A stretch of DNA of 64,000 nucleotides from Laburnicola sp. R22_1 (taxonomy: Eukaryota; Ascomycota; Dothideomycetes; Pleosporales; Didymosphaeriaceae), in NCBI GenBank assembly GCA_014281115.1, contig JACONQ010000011.1, forward strand, positions 2,418,001 to 2,482,000. The letters run 5' to 3'. Positions 49,701-63,949 of this stretch are shown here, piece by piece. A program made the translations under genes and the position numbers. Every line of letters starts with the position of its first letter. The first letter of the stretch is position 1. The notes under the pieces were generated by a model. The model was not told the origin of the DNA, made no database searches, and saw only the letters and a list, made by a program, of their open reading frames with translations.

Positions 49701-52700
49701 TAAAGATAATATACCTTTAACTCTACTATTATACCTAACTAAAATAGGTATAAGGTTATATAAAGAAGATATAGCTTTCTATAAGGATTAAGTAGAGGTG
49801 TTTAAGCTTCTCTATTATAAATACTATAATTAGTAAGGGAACCTTAATAAGCTAGTTATCCTTATATAGAGTATAGTCTTACTATACTTATAAACTATAA
49901 GATAGGTAGAAATCACTATAAAGTATAGTGTAAATTAGTGTAAAAAGTGTGATTAATTGTGTGTGTATCTAAGAAGCCGTATAGGCTATAGAATAGAGAG
50001 TGACGCTAGGCAAAAGGTTATTCTAGCTAAGGTTAGGTAACCTAGGACAGCCTTTATATAGCTATATTAGGGTCTTATACACCCCCTTTAGATTGCTAAT
50101 AGTAGTAATCTAATAATTAGTGTAAAATACTATAAAATTAGTGTGAATTACTATAAAAACAGTGTGAATTACTGTGAAAATAGTGTAATATAGGTAGCGC
50201 GATAGGCAGGAAATAACTCCTAACCTTAATAAAGAAAAGAAAAACAAGCGCTATTAGTAGGTTCTTCTATATACTACTTACTAATATAAAATTATTATAA
50301 AATAGTATAAAAATAGTATAAAAAACACTATAAAATTGTTTAACTAGAGGGGCGTAGTAGTCTTGCCTTATTAACGTAAGTTCTTAGGGTATATAGCGGC
50401 GTCCGAGTTAGTACTTGGCTTATAGCCTTTTAGTAGTAAAATCAGTATATTTTAGTGTAAAAATACTATAAAATTACTATAAAAAATAGTATTCTAGTGC
50501 TAGCGTAGATAATAGTATATCTCTTATAGCTATTTTTATATGTCTAGTCTTTTACTAAGGTCTTATAGTAGGTCCTAGTTATATACTAAGGTCTACCCTT
50601 TATATTATTAATATAAGTCCCTTAGTATTCTAGTGTAAGTAACTCTAGTATAGACAATAGTATATCCCTTATAGCTACGCTAGTATAAGCTCTTTTTTAC
50701 TTACTAATATTTAGACTTCTACTTTAGTTGTATATATACTAAGGGAACTATTAACTATAAAATAAGTAGCTAATTTACCTAAGTTATATATAGCTATTAG
50801 CTATTATTAACTTTACAATAGATATACTTCTGCATAGGACCTAGTCTTAAACTAGAAGCAGTAATATAATATAGTAAAGGACTTATTAATTTACTATAAA
50901 TTATAGTAAAATATAGTATAAGTTATAGTGCCTAAATAAAGTAGTATTATACTTAGGGTGAGTATTAATAATAGTATAGATAATAGTACGTCCCTTATAA
51001 CTGCTAGTGTAAATAGCGAAACATCCCTTATAGCTTTTTAGTTACCTAAATAGAGTAACTAAGTACTTAGGGTAGTAATATATATAAAGGTTATTAGAAT
51101 AGAGGGGTATATAAGCCTTATACCTTAGGATAGTGTAAAATATAGTAAAAAGGTGTAAATTATAGTAATAAAGTAGTACTTATAAGCTACCTAAACTATC
51201 TATAATCTACTATAGTAGTACTATAGAAGTAGGAGAGTTTAATAACTTAACTTATTTACCTAGTATATACGGCAGAATAGGCTCTAGTTATAAGAGCTTT
51301 ATCTACTTCTAGTATTTCTATTTAGCTAAAAGCTTTATAAGGCTATTAGTAGGTTATAAGTTAGTTTTAATATAGGATAGAGTTACTTTTTCTTAAATTA
51401 CTTATTTGCGGAGCTAGTAGTAGTATATATCTATATAGCAAAGGGTTATTTTTAACTAAGGGGATTTAGTAACTAGGAGATATATTATTTACTTATTATT
51501 ATAGTATATAAAAGGTTACTCTTTAAATTCTAGATAGAGATCTTTAAAAATCCTTTCTTACTAATAATACTTAGTGTACCTTATAGAGAGTAATATAAGT
51601 TCTACTTTAGTAGTTAACTTAATAATACAATATTATAGTGTTACTTTCTAGTTAATTAGTCTACTAAATAAAAAGAAGATATAGTCTTATAAGGACTTTT
51701 AGGTTACCCTATAGTTAGTATAGGACATATTAGTTACGCTAAAGAAATTAGTCTTTTAGGTTTCTTTTCTATAGAGGTGTAGTATAGTATATTCTATATA
51801 GTAGTATAGAGCTAGGTTTTATATATAGTATAGATATATAAGGTATTAGTAGGCTATAGAGAGGTATTGCGGCCTAGAATTAGTAAGAAACTTAGCTAGC
51901 TTTAAATAAGCCTTTATAACGTTAGGTTGTGTTGCACTAGTAGTATAACTAATAAATCTAACTATTTATAAGTAGGAGTAGAAGGTATCCTTATTTTTAG
52001 ACTTTAGTAATAGAACTAGCTATTTATAAGGTAGTAGTATAGCTAGTGCCTTATTCTAAGATAACTTTACTAAAGCTAGGTACTTAGCGTAGGTCTTTTA
52101 AATATAGTTATATTAAGATAACTAAAAGTAACTACCTTTATAGTTATAGTGTATAGTAATACTATAGAAGGTAGATATCTCTTAACCTTATAAATTAGTA
52201 ATTTTATACTGCTTAAGTAGCTTACGTTTAAGGTTATGAAGAGCGTTAGTATAGCTAAAAAGGGCTATTATAATAATATTATCTACGTAAAAGAATATAA
52301 TATAGTAATTATTCTGCTAGAAATGAGGTACGTTAAGTACTAGTTATAAACTAAAGGCCTTAAGAGATTCTATAAGGTCCTTATACTAGAGTAGCAAAGA
52401 TATCTTAAGGCTATATAAGGTATAATTAAGTTACTAGTAGTATATAGTATTATAGAAACCCTTAGGTATATAGGTGTATACTAGATTAAGTAGGTTAGTG
52501 TTTATAAATATATTAATAGTATTATACTATCTTACGTTTATATTAAAATAGGTAGTAACTACTATAAGCATATAAAATATTTATATAGCTAGAGTTATAG
52601 CGTAAGTGTCTTTTATAACTATCTATATATCTTCTTTTATAATAATATAAGCTTTAAACTTAGTAAGATAGCCCTTATAGTTAAACTTATATAAAAATAC

Positions 52701-55700
52701 TTATATAAGTAGTAGTATTTTTCTATAGGTAAAACTTCTAAGAATAGTAGCTTAGTAAACGTGTTCCTTATAGTAATAGTAGCTATTTTTTTCTTTATAG
52801 CTACTACAAACCTATCTCTATACTACTAGAAAAGCTTTAATACTTTATTCTAAAAGTTAAGTACTAGTAGTAGCTATTCTCTATATATGCACTAAGAAAG
52901 TATACTTTTAATTAAAGTCTTATCTAGTAATACTATAGTAAAGGTGTTCTAGTAAGTTTAAAAGGCGCTAATAGCAGTGTTACGTATACGCTTTAATAAT
53001 ATATTCTTAAAATTTAGGTAAGCATTTATTTTATACTACTTTTTTTATAATGTATATTATATAAGTGTTAATAGAGATAGTGTTAGTAGTGCTTATTATC
53101 CTAATATTAGTGGTAGTATAGAGGTCCTATCTACTATAGAGACTAGTGTTAAGTATACTTTTTAGCTATAGTGTATATTATTAGTAGGGCCTAATTTATC
53201 GCCTATAAGTAGAGACTCTATAGGAGGGATAGATATATCTTTGTCCTTCTATACCTCCTTATTAGTATTAGTATCCTCCTACTTACTATCTAACTCCTTA
53301 ATTTTAATCTTATTAATAACTTAGTTAAGTTGAATCCCTATAAGACTTTCTTAATTAGTAGAACTAAAGAATAATTTCTTATTAAAAGTAATATTTCTTA
53401 TTTAAATAACCTTCTTTTTGTGTTCTTAGAATACCGCCTTTAGAACCTATATATAATAGATATTATATAAATTAACACTAACTAGATAACTAATAAGCGC
53501 CTTTAGGAAGAGCTTATTAGTTTAAGGGATATACTTATAATAGTAGTATACTTAATATTAATAAATATGTATATAAGCTAGTAATAGCTTCTTACTATAA
53601 GTAGCCTTAAAAGGCATCTTCTAGTTAAGTACTTTAATAGGTATTTAATTAAGGACGTATACTGCGTAGATGTATATTTCTTTATATAGATAGACTAGTA
53701 GGTTCGCTATTATCCTTAGTAATCTAGCCACTATAATTAGTATCTTGCTAGATTATTCTATATGGCTAGATTGTTCTATAGTGTTTAGAGCACAAAGTTA
53801 TATAGTAATACTCTTATTTTTATAATAATTAATTATATCTAGGTTATTCTTAAAACTATACTCTTTCTTATTGTCTAATAGTAGAAATACTAGTTTAGTA
53901 TTATAGCAGCGTTTAATATATCTATCTATAAGTTTAAAAACTTTTAATAAAGTGTCTTACTTATAATTTAGTATACTATACACTATATAAGTCTTAGTAA
54001 TAAGATTATAACTATAAAATAGGTACTAGTTACTAGATAAGGTCTTAGTGTTAAGTGTAATAAGATTAATAGTAATTACTTTAAAAGGCTTTATTAGTAG
54101 GTGCTTTCTATTAGATTGTTAAGAGATAATCTAAAAGGCTTTGTTTATACTGTATTATTTATAGTCTACTATACTAGGGCTAGGTAATATAAGAAAAGCT
54201 ATTCTAATAACTTTATAGAATAGATACTCTATTATCTCTAGACTAGCATATCCTATTAGAATGTGTGTATAAATACTATCTAGAACACGATTAGGTAATA
54301 GCGCTCTTAATAAGTTACTATATACTTTCTTCTTAGTAGTAAATAATAAGAAAGGCTTATTAGTGCAATTTGTAGGTGGTGCTAGTAGAGTCTATTAATC
54401 TACTAACGCATAGTAACCGCCTATAGAAATAATATTTACCTAGGCAGGATTTATTTTCTTATTTTTATATATAAATATTCTTGCCTAGACTTAAAGTAGA
54501 TATTCTTACTTTAGAATCTAGATAGCGATACTAATAAGGTGATAAAGCTAGAATATAAAGTAATATTCTTTAATATAGTCCTTTTAGCCTACCTAGTATC
54601 TAAATATATATATTACTTTTACTCTAAGTAGTAATAGCTACTAAGCTATTTTTATAGCTAACCCTCTTGTCTAATACTACTAGGCGAGTTTAACTAAACT
54701 TATTAGAATTATTATAGATATAAATATTAGACCTATAATTAAGTATCTAGAAGTGTTTAATATATAAAGTATAATATCTATTAGTATTTATTATAATATA
54801 TAATATAATATATACTTAGTAATATTATTCTCTATTAGAGGCCTATTTTTCTATATCTAAGTAACCTATAGATGTAATATGTTAGTTCCACTTCTTCTTA
54901 TAGATACTCTTAATTAAATCTACTTTTATAGGCGTTATAGCTTTAAACTTTTAAAGTATTTCTTTACACTTTAGGTCTATTTTAAACCCTATAGTTTATA
55001 ACCACTTATAAATATATAAACAATTTCCCTATTATAGGTTGTTTAGATAGTTTTAATCTTTACAAAAGGTATAGTTATTTCTCTCTACTAGTAACCTAGG
55101 TGTTAGTACACTTTCTACTCTATTATACTCCTCTTACTATAGTTAAAGGCATTAAACTATAACTTAATTATTCTACTACTAAGTTTATTAATAGTGTTAA
55201 GCTATAGCCCTAATTTTTATATTTGTATAGTAGGGTAATAGTACTTTACTAAGTGTAGTATAGACGTTGCCTCTTATAGTACTCTTACTTATAGAGTATA
55301 AGTATATTATTATTTAGTATTATTAAATTATCACTATAATAGTAGCGTCTTTAGGTATTTCTAGTTGTGCTATTAGTACTATAAGATATATAGCTAGGTG
55401 TTAGTTCTTTAATAGTCGACCTATTATAGCTAGAATATTATAGTATATTAGTAGTAGTTAATTAATTGTTATATTAATATATATAATGTGTACTGTTTGT
55501 ATCTTTTTATTTAATATTATAGTAAAGCTAATATTAATTTAATAAAAGACCTTAAGAAGATCTAGTTAAGGGGCGAAACCCTATACTGCTATAACCTTTA
55601 ACTTTATAGCCTTATTAAGATAGATTTAGTACTTGTTTAACTAGTCTTTAAACGCTTGTTTACTAGGCATATATTTCTTAGCTTTATTATATTATTATAC

Positions 55701-55998
55701 TACCTTTTCTTATTTTGTAACAAGCGGCTTTAAATAGTTCTTATAAAGGAATCTAACCTACTCTACTATAGTATAGCTTTTAGGCATTAAGACTAGTATA
55801 TTCTGTTAAAACTATATTAGTAAGCAAAATAAATAATAAAATAACATGTTAGAATTTCGCTGTTATAATAAAAGATAAATAGATAAATAACTATAAGCTA
55901 CCTAAAAATAACAAAAATAGTCGTTTTAACAATAAGTTGCAATTAAAGCCAAAGTCAACTTTAAGTAACGCAGAAAAGTTTACTAAAAGATAATTGTA

Positions 55999-57478
55999 CG
56001 GAGGTGCCTTTCAAAAGTTCTGTCTGCCAAGGAAAGCCACAACGCCACCAAAACGCCACATATTGCTGATCTATCTAACTCGCTTTTCTCCTCTCCCTTC
56101 AAGGTACTCATTGCCACCTTTAAGCTTAATAATCTTAGGGATATGTTCAACAATACGCTCAATCCAAGCTTGTATCTTTAATTGAGGGAGGTCTCGCCAG
56201 CATCTCTCCCACGCCTTAATACCCTCTGCTCTTGATTGAGGAGCTCCCTTCTTTGTAGTCTCTCTCTTTATATAGAACCAGCATGGCTCAATGCAGTTGC
56301 AGTCTAGTGAGTTGCCACACCAGAGCAACTTTGTGACCTTGTACAGACTGTACACTGTATCCTAATAGTGGTGTGTATGCGCAGGTGCCTTATCCTCTAT
56401 CACCACAGTCTGTGGCCTATCCTTCATACACTCCTGCGCGAAGGGCAGAAGCTTAGGGATAAGAACGCACGTCTGGTATCGCCACCAATCAATGCCTCCA
56501 CCAGAGCTGCGTACGAGCTTGCCATTCTTGGCTGTCCATTTCCATTAAGGTTTCTTGCCTGGCTTGTTGCGTAGTCCTGTCCTCCTCATGGCTGTGTTCA
56601 GCTCCCACTCATCTCGCATCAAAGGCTCGAGCTTAGCGTTTAGCTCACTAATCCTTTGAGCAGCTATCTGCTTCTCTACCTTAGTCTCTGGCTTGTAGAC
56701 ATAGCAAGGACCCTTCTTGTCGTACGTAAAGCAGCCCCAGAATATGAACTCAGAGTATCCCTTCCATCTCTCACGTATACAGCTCTTGACTACGCGCTCC
56801 TCAGGTCTCCTCCATATTCTGTATCCACCACGGCGATAACTAAGAACGACAGAAGTCTCATCTGTCCATATAACGTTCTTCCAATCCTTAAGCGTCTAAG
56901 TAACGTGCTCAAGCGCCCACTTTAATCTCTTAGTCCTTATCTTCTGTGTCAACCCAGGCTTCCTCGTTGGCTTTGTCTTATGGTATCCAGCCTCTCTTAA
57001 GACTCGCTAGACAGTAGTAGCTAAGAGATCTATCCCTCGCAGACTAAGCCTACCAGCTACGTCAGCGCAGGTCTTTTCACGTCCATATCTGTCGCGGCAT
57101 ACTTGTTGTAATACCTCCTCCTTGACCTCCTGCGTCTGTTTAGATGGGCGCCCAGAGCGAGGAGCGTCTTGAACGTGGTGTGGGAGGATCTTAAGAGGCA
57201 GAACGTTGGGCTCGAAGCCAGCAGCAATAGCTCGGCTGTAGATACGATCAATTGTGCGTGGTTTGATGCCAGTGAGCTCTGAGACTTGAGAGGTTGACTT
57301 GCCAACAGATAGTGATTTGAGAGTAACAACAAGAGTACGCGTATACACGTCAGTATTGGGGGCCATGGTTGATCAGAAGAGAGATCAGATTGCTCCTATC
57401 TCAAGTATTTTAGTGCCAAGAGCTGGGCGTTGTGGTGGCGCTTTTAGCGTCAGACAGAACTTTTGAAAGGCACCTCCG
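55999..57478 (-). mobile_element. Tc1/mariner transposon with TA duplication
   Basis: TIRs start CGGAGGTGCCTTTCAAAAGT and match for 28 bp. Flanked by TA (55997-55998 and 57479-57480). The empty site is directly visible in solo LTR X1 (gataattgtaagaaatcc). 1,480 bp. Nearly normal composition. Confidence 0.96.
56071..57366 (-). pseudogene. Tc1/mariner transposase with four in-frame stops
   Basis: A continuous 432-codon frame from ATG 57366 with stops at codon 120 (57009-57007, TAG), 157 (56898-56896, TAG), 274 (56547-56545, TAA) and 335 (56364-56362, TAG), and no frameshift. Helix-turn-helix at the N-terminus (SVGKSTSQVSELTGIKPRTI). Catalytic residues D169 (WTDET), D325 (IEDKAPAH) and E360 (CIEPCW), DD34E spacing. 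All four stops fit single C-to-T or G-to-A changes of Gln or Trp codons. Confidence 0.93.
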
Positions 57479-57824
57479 TAAGAAATCTAATATTATATGT
57501 ATTAAATTACTTAAAACTAACCTAATAAATATTATAAAATACGCTATCATAATATAAATAAGCTCGTAATTAATTTTTCTAAATCAATAACTTTTGACAA
57601 ACTTGTCGCAATTAAGCGCTTTAACAATTTTAAGCAATTGCTAAAAAGAATATACTAAACAAGGCAATATTATATATATTAAATTACTTATTAAAAACAA
57701 AATATAAAAGACTTGTTTTATAATATAAAATATATTAGCGTATAATAAACTAAGGAGTAATAAATTATTCTAAAATAAGGCGTTTATTATTAACGTCACA
57801 ACTAAGCAATAGTAAAACAAAGTT

Positions 57825-58065
57825 TGCATATAAAACAATAGCTCGCATATAAAACACTAGTCTGTATATAAAACACTAGTTTGTATATAAAACACTAGTT
57901 TGCATATAAAACACTAGTTTGCATATAAAATACTAGTTTGCATATCGAATACTAGTTTGCATATAAAACACTAGTTTGCATATAAAATAATAGCTTGCAT
58001 ATAAAACATTAGTCTGTATATAAAACAATGGCTCGCATATAAAACACTAGTTTAAAATACTAGCA
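57825..58065. repeat. Minisatellite in solo LTR X copy 2
   Basis: About twelve units of catataaaacactagtttg and variants, more than in copy 1. Regular unit length but no spacers, so not a CRISPR array. Confidence 0.8.
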
Positions 58066-60729
58066 TGCATAAAAGTTAAAGGCATAATTAAACTATACAA
58101 AACTAAGTGTTCGTTAGTCTAAATTATTTTGTATATAGATTACTAGGTAGCCAGTTTATTAAAATTAATCAACCAGTTTAACAATACCAACTCGAGTACC
58201 TTCTTATCTATTTATCCACTTTTCACATATTCTTCCTTACTATATTTATAATATAGCTTTCTAGCTTACCTATTTAGATAATATAGTTACTTTTAAGCTT
58301 AGTCTTTTCTTTCTAGACAGTAATCTAGTTAGCTTTATAATTTTTAATATTACCTACTAGTTCTATTATAAGGAGTGTCTTTACTTTAGGATCTATATAT
58401 AGAAGAACACGTAGTAAGCGTATAGTACATTTAAAGACAATATACTATAAGTTAAAGTTATTAATCCTATTTAGTATAACTTTTTAGTTATCTTTTATTA
58501 TTAATATATTAATAAGATTAGTATGCGGTTGCGTCTTTTTGTGTTTGTATATTTAGGGCCACTATTATGGGCTTTTTGGTGTAAATTTAGTGTGAATTAT
58601 AGTGTTTTACTATAAACTATAACTTTAGTATTAGTTTAAAGGTTACCTAATATTATTATTTTTATAATTTTTATATAGACTTTTATTATAAAAACTCTGC
58701 GCTGGTTAGTGCGTAGATAGTATACGTCTTAAAAGTAATAAGATAAATTAGAATATATGTAATAAACGACTTACTAGGCTTATAACTATAAGATAGATAG
58801 AAATTACTATAAAATATAGTGTAAATTAGTGTAAAAAGTGTAATTAATTGTGTGTGTATTTAAGGAGCCGTATAGGCTATAGAATAGGGAGTGACGCTAG
58901 GCGGAAGGTTGTTCTAGCTAAGGTTAGGTAACCTAGGATAGCCTTTATATAGCTATGTTAGGGTCTTATATAAACTAACTACTACACTTTAGACTAAATA
59001 GTTAAATAGTAGCTAACAAACCTTATAGTTACTATTAGGGTAAACGCCTAAGATAAATAATAATATATAAGAATACGATATTAGATAGCCTTAAAGCCTA
59101 TAAGGGCTTTTAGTATTTAGTTAACTTAGCTATAAGAGTATAATTATACGGCAATAGAAGCGGCTTATAATAGGGTGCCTAAGCTTTAGCTGCTTAACTT
59201 AGTTAAGGATAACTTTATATTAGCTATTAATAACGTTGCACCTACTTAGGTAGCTATATTTATAGCTAATAGAAATAATAATCTACTTATTACCTAAAAA
59301 AATATAGTAAAACTCTTTTAAGAATATATAGTAATATAGCACTTACTAAAGGGTAAATAAAGGGGCGCCTTTACTACTATAGGACTATCTCTTACTAAAA
59401 ATAGTGTAACTACCTAGACTATAGATAGGGACATCTTTTTTATAGATAAAGTAGTATTACTAAAGTATAGATAATCTTAATATATAAATAGAAATAATAG
59501 GTATAGAGATCCTAAATCTAAATAGTTAATAGGGGAATTAATAGTAGTTAGAGGTAGTAAGACTAGCTACCCTACTTGTAAACTATACTATAGTCTTTAA
59601 GACTATAATTATTATTTTCTAGAAAAAGCACTTGAAGGCTTTGTTTTTAAATAAGTAATAATAATATTAATAAAATATAGGATAGAAAATAATACAAAAC
59701 TCTAAGAGCTTATGCGATTTATTAAGCGTCTAAGATCTTAAACTCTAAAAGTTAAATAATAATTAAGCATTTCTACCCCTTATATTACTAAAGTAGCTAA
59801 TAATAAGAAGTACCTAGATAGTAGAAAGATAGCTAGACTTCTAGTAAGCTTTAATACTATATCCTTCTACGAAGACCTAAAAATATACCCGCTATAATAC
59901 TCTATAATTCTTAATTCTAGCACTACCTACTATATTTTTAATAATATTAACTAATTTATTACACTATAACTACTATTGCTAGGAGATTTTATATAGGTAG
60001 GGTTATTATAATTATAGATATAAGGATATAGAAGCGTTTATTTACACCTTAAGAATAAATTTAGTAACTAAATAATAAGGCTAGATAATATTGCCTACTA
60101 TTCTAATCTATTATATAATTTAGTGTTCTTCTAGCTACTATATAAGTAGGGCCTTTAGTGGGATAACTATATAAAGCTAATGTTAATTAAAAGAAGCGAT
60201 AATACTATTATTACTAAACTCTAGAAGATATATAATTAGTAGGTACTAGAGTATAGAGTAATACTAACTAATTATAGTAAAATTACTATAAATTATACCT
60301 ACGCCACTTATAGGGTTACTATATATACTAAATAATATATATAGAAGGCAAAGACTATTATATAGTATAAATAACTTAGCTATCTAGGTCCTTAGTCACT
60401 AGAGTATATAGTGAATTACTTTAAGGGGGTGTGTATTAAAGGACTAACTACAGTTAACTATAATATATATAGATAATTAAAGCTAAAGTATTAAATTAAA
60501 TAATAACTTAGGGAAATTAATAAAGGCCTTAGTAAGAGAGTCGCTATAGACTTTTATAACTTTAAACCTAGCAGTATTACTAAGGAGAAAAGCTAGATAC
60601 TTATTACTAACTAGTTCTTAGGCTTTACTTAGGACTTCTACTTTAAAGATACCTAACTAGCGAGTATAATTATTAAGCTACTAAAAAAGTTTATACTATT
60701 TATAAAAGTATAATTTAATATTACTATTA

Positions 60730-61860
60730 TCGCACTATTTTTTAGTGTTAATTACTTTTTTATTATAACCTTTTTGGATTAAGGCTAACGTAGATTGGGA
60801 TGGAAGGCCGCTCTGTTCTAGTGGCCTAACTACGGTCTATAATAGTTTTATAACAATACGATAATAGTTTAAACTACACACTTACACTATACCTATAAGT
60901 GCTCTAATACCTACTAAAAGTTTACTAAAAGTATATATAGTAAACTAACTTTTTACTTTATTACTATTATTAGTAATTATAATACTAGTGTACTACTCTA
61001 CGCAGCGCACTTATATATTACGCTTACTATCCAACACTATAACTATAAGGATCTAATATATCTACGTAATACTCTCCTTCTCTAGTAACTTATTAATAAA
61101 CTCCTTCTCCTTATAGCTCTAGATCCTACTTTTATTTATCTCCTTTCTAATATATAGTAATATAAGGTACTATAGTAAGAAGTCTCTATAACTATTATTA
61201 CGCCTTAGGTTACTAATCTATTACTAGCCTAACTAGTACACTAGAATTATATTATATAGGGTAAGGTATACTATATACTTATTATTAATAATCTTATAGA
61301 TAGAGTAATACTCTAGTGTAGACCTAGTAATAGTAATAAGTAAGTAAATTATTAGAGTATACTTTTAGGCGGTATTAATAGTAGTATTAGTATTAGGGCT
61401 TAGGTAGATAGTAGGAAATAGGATAGCAGCAGCGGTAGTAGATTTCTTATTAAGGTTAACTTTAATATAAAGATAGAGTGTTAGTGTACCTATTTTATAT
61501 AAGCTCTCACACCTAGTATATATTACTTATAAAAGTATAAATCTAGCAATATAACAGTTTTTACTTTAGTAATCTTTAAGGATAATAAGAAAGGAAAATA
61601 AGGTTCTAGTAGAGTTATCTTATTCCTTTCCTATTAGCCCTACACTATAGTATAGCGATATAGCCTTACAGTCCTATTATACTTTTATATAAACTTTTTT
61701 AGTTAGAGTACACACTAAGCTCGCTTAGCGAGCTTAAACTACACTAATCCCTTTTTATTATTACTTTAAAAACGCTCTTTTTATACCTAATAGTAGGAGG
61801 ACTCTACTTATTATTTATATCTTATTATTAGGAAACCATTAGTCGATAAAAAAATAAAAC
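60730..61860 (+). mobile_element. LINE-like insertion (A-rich 3' end, 12-bp target duplication)
   Basis: A 1,131-bp segment interrupts Copia-A copy F. It is flanked by the 12-bp duplication atattactatta (60718-60729 and 61861-61872) and ends with an A-rich run (gataaaaaaataaaac). A long duplication and A-rich end suggest target-primed retrotransposition, possibly a 5'-truncated non-LTR element. No coding remnant recognised. The class is inferred from structure only. Confidence 0.6.
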
Positions 61861-63949
61861 ATATTACTATTAAAATTCTTAAGTCTAATAATAAGATCTT
61901 CTTAGTTAAACTAGGTATACGTAGGTAGTGTAATAGTTAAGGTATTATTATTAAGCCTTTAGCACTAGATATATAAGCTTAAAATAGTGGAGCTAAACAC
62001 TTAGGGGGTATAATTAAGGAGAAATTACACGCAATGCGTCTTAATACTAACCTCCTATAGTTTTTATAGCTAGAAATTATATACGTAGCTATTTATTTAT
62101 ATAATTAAACTCTAAACTACGCTAACTAATAGCGCTTACTATACAAAGTATTCTTTATAATAGTTACTTACTAGAATAGCGTTATTACTTAACTAAAGAA
62201 ACTAAACTAGACTTACATTAAAGTCTATAGCTATAAGGCCTTTGCTATATTTAATAATACCTATTATAGTAAGAGTAAGCTCTAAAGGTTAGATCTAAAG
62301 GTATAGGTTGGATATCTAGTAGGCTATTAATTATTAAATATCTAGAGGATATAGATTCTGTTACTTAAGAAGGTTATTAGCACCTAAGACGTTATTTTTA
62401 ATAAATAATTAGTGTTCTTAGATAAAGAAGAAGACCTAATAGATAACCTTATATATAATACTTATAAAGAGATTACTACACTAATATAAATAATAAAACT
62501 ACTACCCTTACTACTAAAGTTAGAAAATACTAAGTCCTTCTATAAGAATAAGTAAATTAATAACTCCTTATAGGAGGATAAGGGTACTCTAGGAAATAAT
62601 TAAGGGAGGAAAGTTACTAGCGCCTACCTAATACTACTAATAATACCTCTACCTATTACACTACTAGTATAATTAATAGCTAGCCTCTATTAAGAATATA
62701 TTTCTATTAGAACTATATAGTCTAATTAACTAGCTATACTATAGGCTACTACTTTCCTAGTAGGTACTATTATAGAGAGTAAAGGTAAATATAAGGAAAA
62801 GTTACTAGATAAGACTTAATTTAATTATATACTTATAGTAGAAAAGAAACCTTACTAAGTTAATTTACCTAAACCCCTAACTATTAAATTATAAGTAGAA
62901 CATTATCCACTAAGCTACCTTTAGAAGGAGGCTGAATAGTTCTATTTTTAAAGTTATAAGAAGATAAAGTTTTAGATAGAGGTACCTATTGCTCTAGTAT
63001 ATATATATAGCTATTAAATCCTTAATTATATATAAGTTTATACCTATAAACTTAATAAATACTATTACTTTTAGAAATATAAGGCTAGGTTAGTAGTGCG
63101 TAGTAACTAATAGAGGTACCTTACTACTTAAGATACCTATACCGCTATACTTATAGGATAATCTTTCTGCCTACTTATATCTATAGCTACTTAGTTTAAC
63201 CTAAAGCTTAACTAGTATAACATTACTAATACCTTTATCTATACTAATTTAGATAGAGAGCTATATATAAGGATACTATATAGCTATAATAAGCTTAGTG
63301 TTATTTTATAGTTATATAAGGCTCTATATAGTCTATAGATCTTACTACTACTATAGTAGAGGGTGTTTACTAACATACTTAAGAAGCTTAGCTTTTAGCT
63401 AGTTCTATATAAACTATACTATATAATTAAGAATAGTATTATTATCTTTTTATATTAATAACCTTATTATTATATACTCTAAAGATTAGAAGTTTGCTAC
63501 TAATATAGTAATAAAAAGATAAGTATAAAGTTTACTTTAACTAGTAGTAATAAGTTATAGTAGTTTCTTAGTATAGAAATTATTAGAGATTGTGTAAATA
63601 GGTGACTCTAGCTATTATAGGCTTCCTATATAGATAAGATTAGTTGTCTAGTTAACTATTATAATATTAAACCTAATACACTAATATCTACAGTTAAACT
63701 AAAACCCTAAAAGGTTTTACCTTAAAGGTAGATATTAACTAATACTAGTATAAGATAGGATTAATTCTTTATACTACTATTACTATATATCCTAATATAG
63801 CTTTTATAAGCTTATAATTATTACAATTTCTTTTTAACTTAAGTAATAAGTACTATAATGCTACTAATTATATACTACTATACCTTTCCTCTACCTAATC
63901 CCTATGTCTATAGTTTAGAAGAATTGATACCTATAAGGTTGCTAGTAAT

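Larger units (their letters stand above)
55804..58227 (+). repeat. Solo LTR X, copy 2, split by a Tc1/mariner element
   Basis: Same ends as X1. Flanked by the exact duplication tattc (55799-55803 and 58228-58232). After removal of the 1,480-bp transposon and one TA it is about 942 bp, the size difference from X1 lying mainly in the tandem array at 57825-58065. Confidence 0.9.
49898..58972 (-). mobile_element. Copia element Y, minus orientation, with 184-bp LTRs
   Basis: LTRs 49898-50081 and 58789-58972 are both 184 bp. They are flanked by the exact duplication aacta (49893-49897 and 58973-58977). Next to the left LTR, the minus strand has a polypurine tract (ctaaaggggg) right before TGTATAAGACCC, fixing the minus orientation. 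The RT motif FFYVDDI is decayed to FFYVDNIIIII near 52290 (minus). No intact frame. Inside it lies solo LTR X2. Confidence 0.85.

Noticed and set aside
50082..55800. Possible host genes in the AT-rich block
   Set aside because: Only short frames occur; readable remnants are all retrotransposon domains.
57825..58065. Regular repeats resembling a CRISPR array
   Set aside because: Units are directly adjacent with no unique spacers, sit inside an LTR of a eukaryotic genome and have no cas genes.
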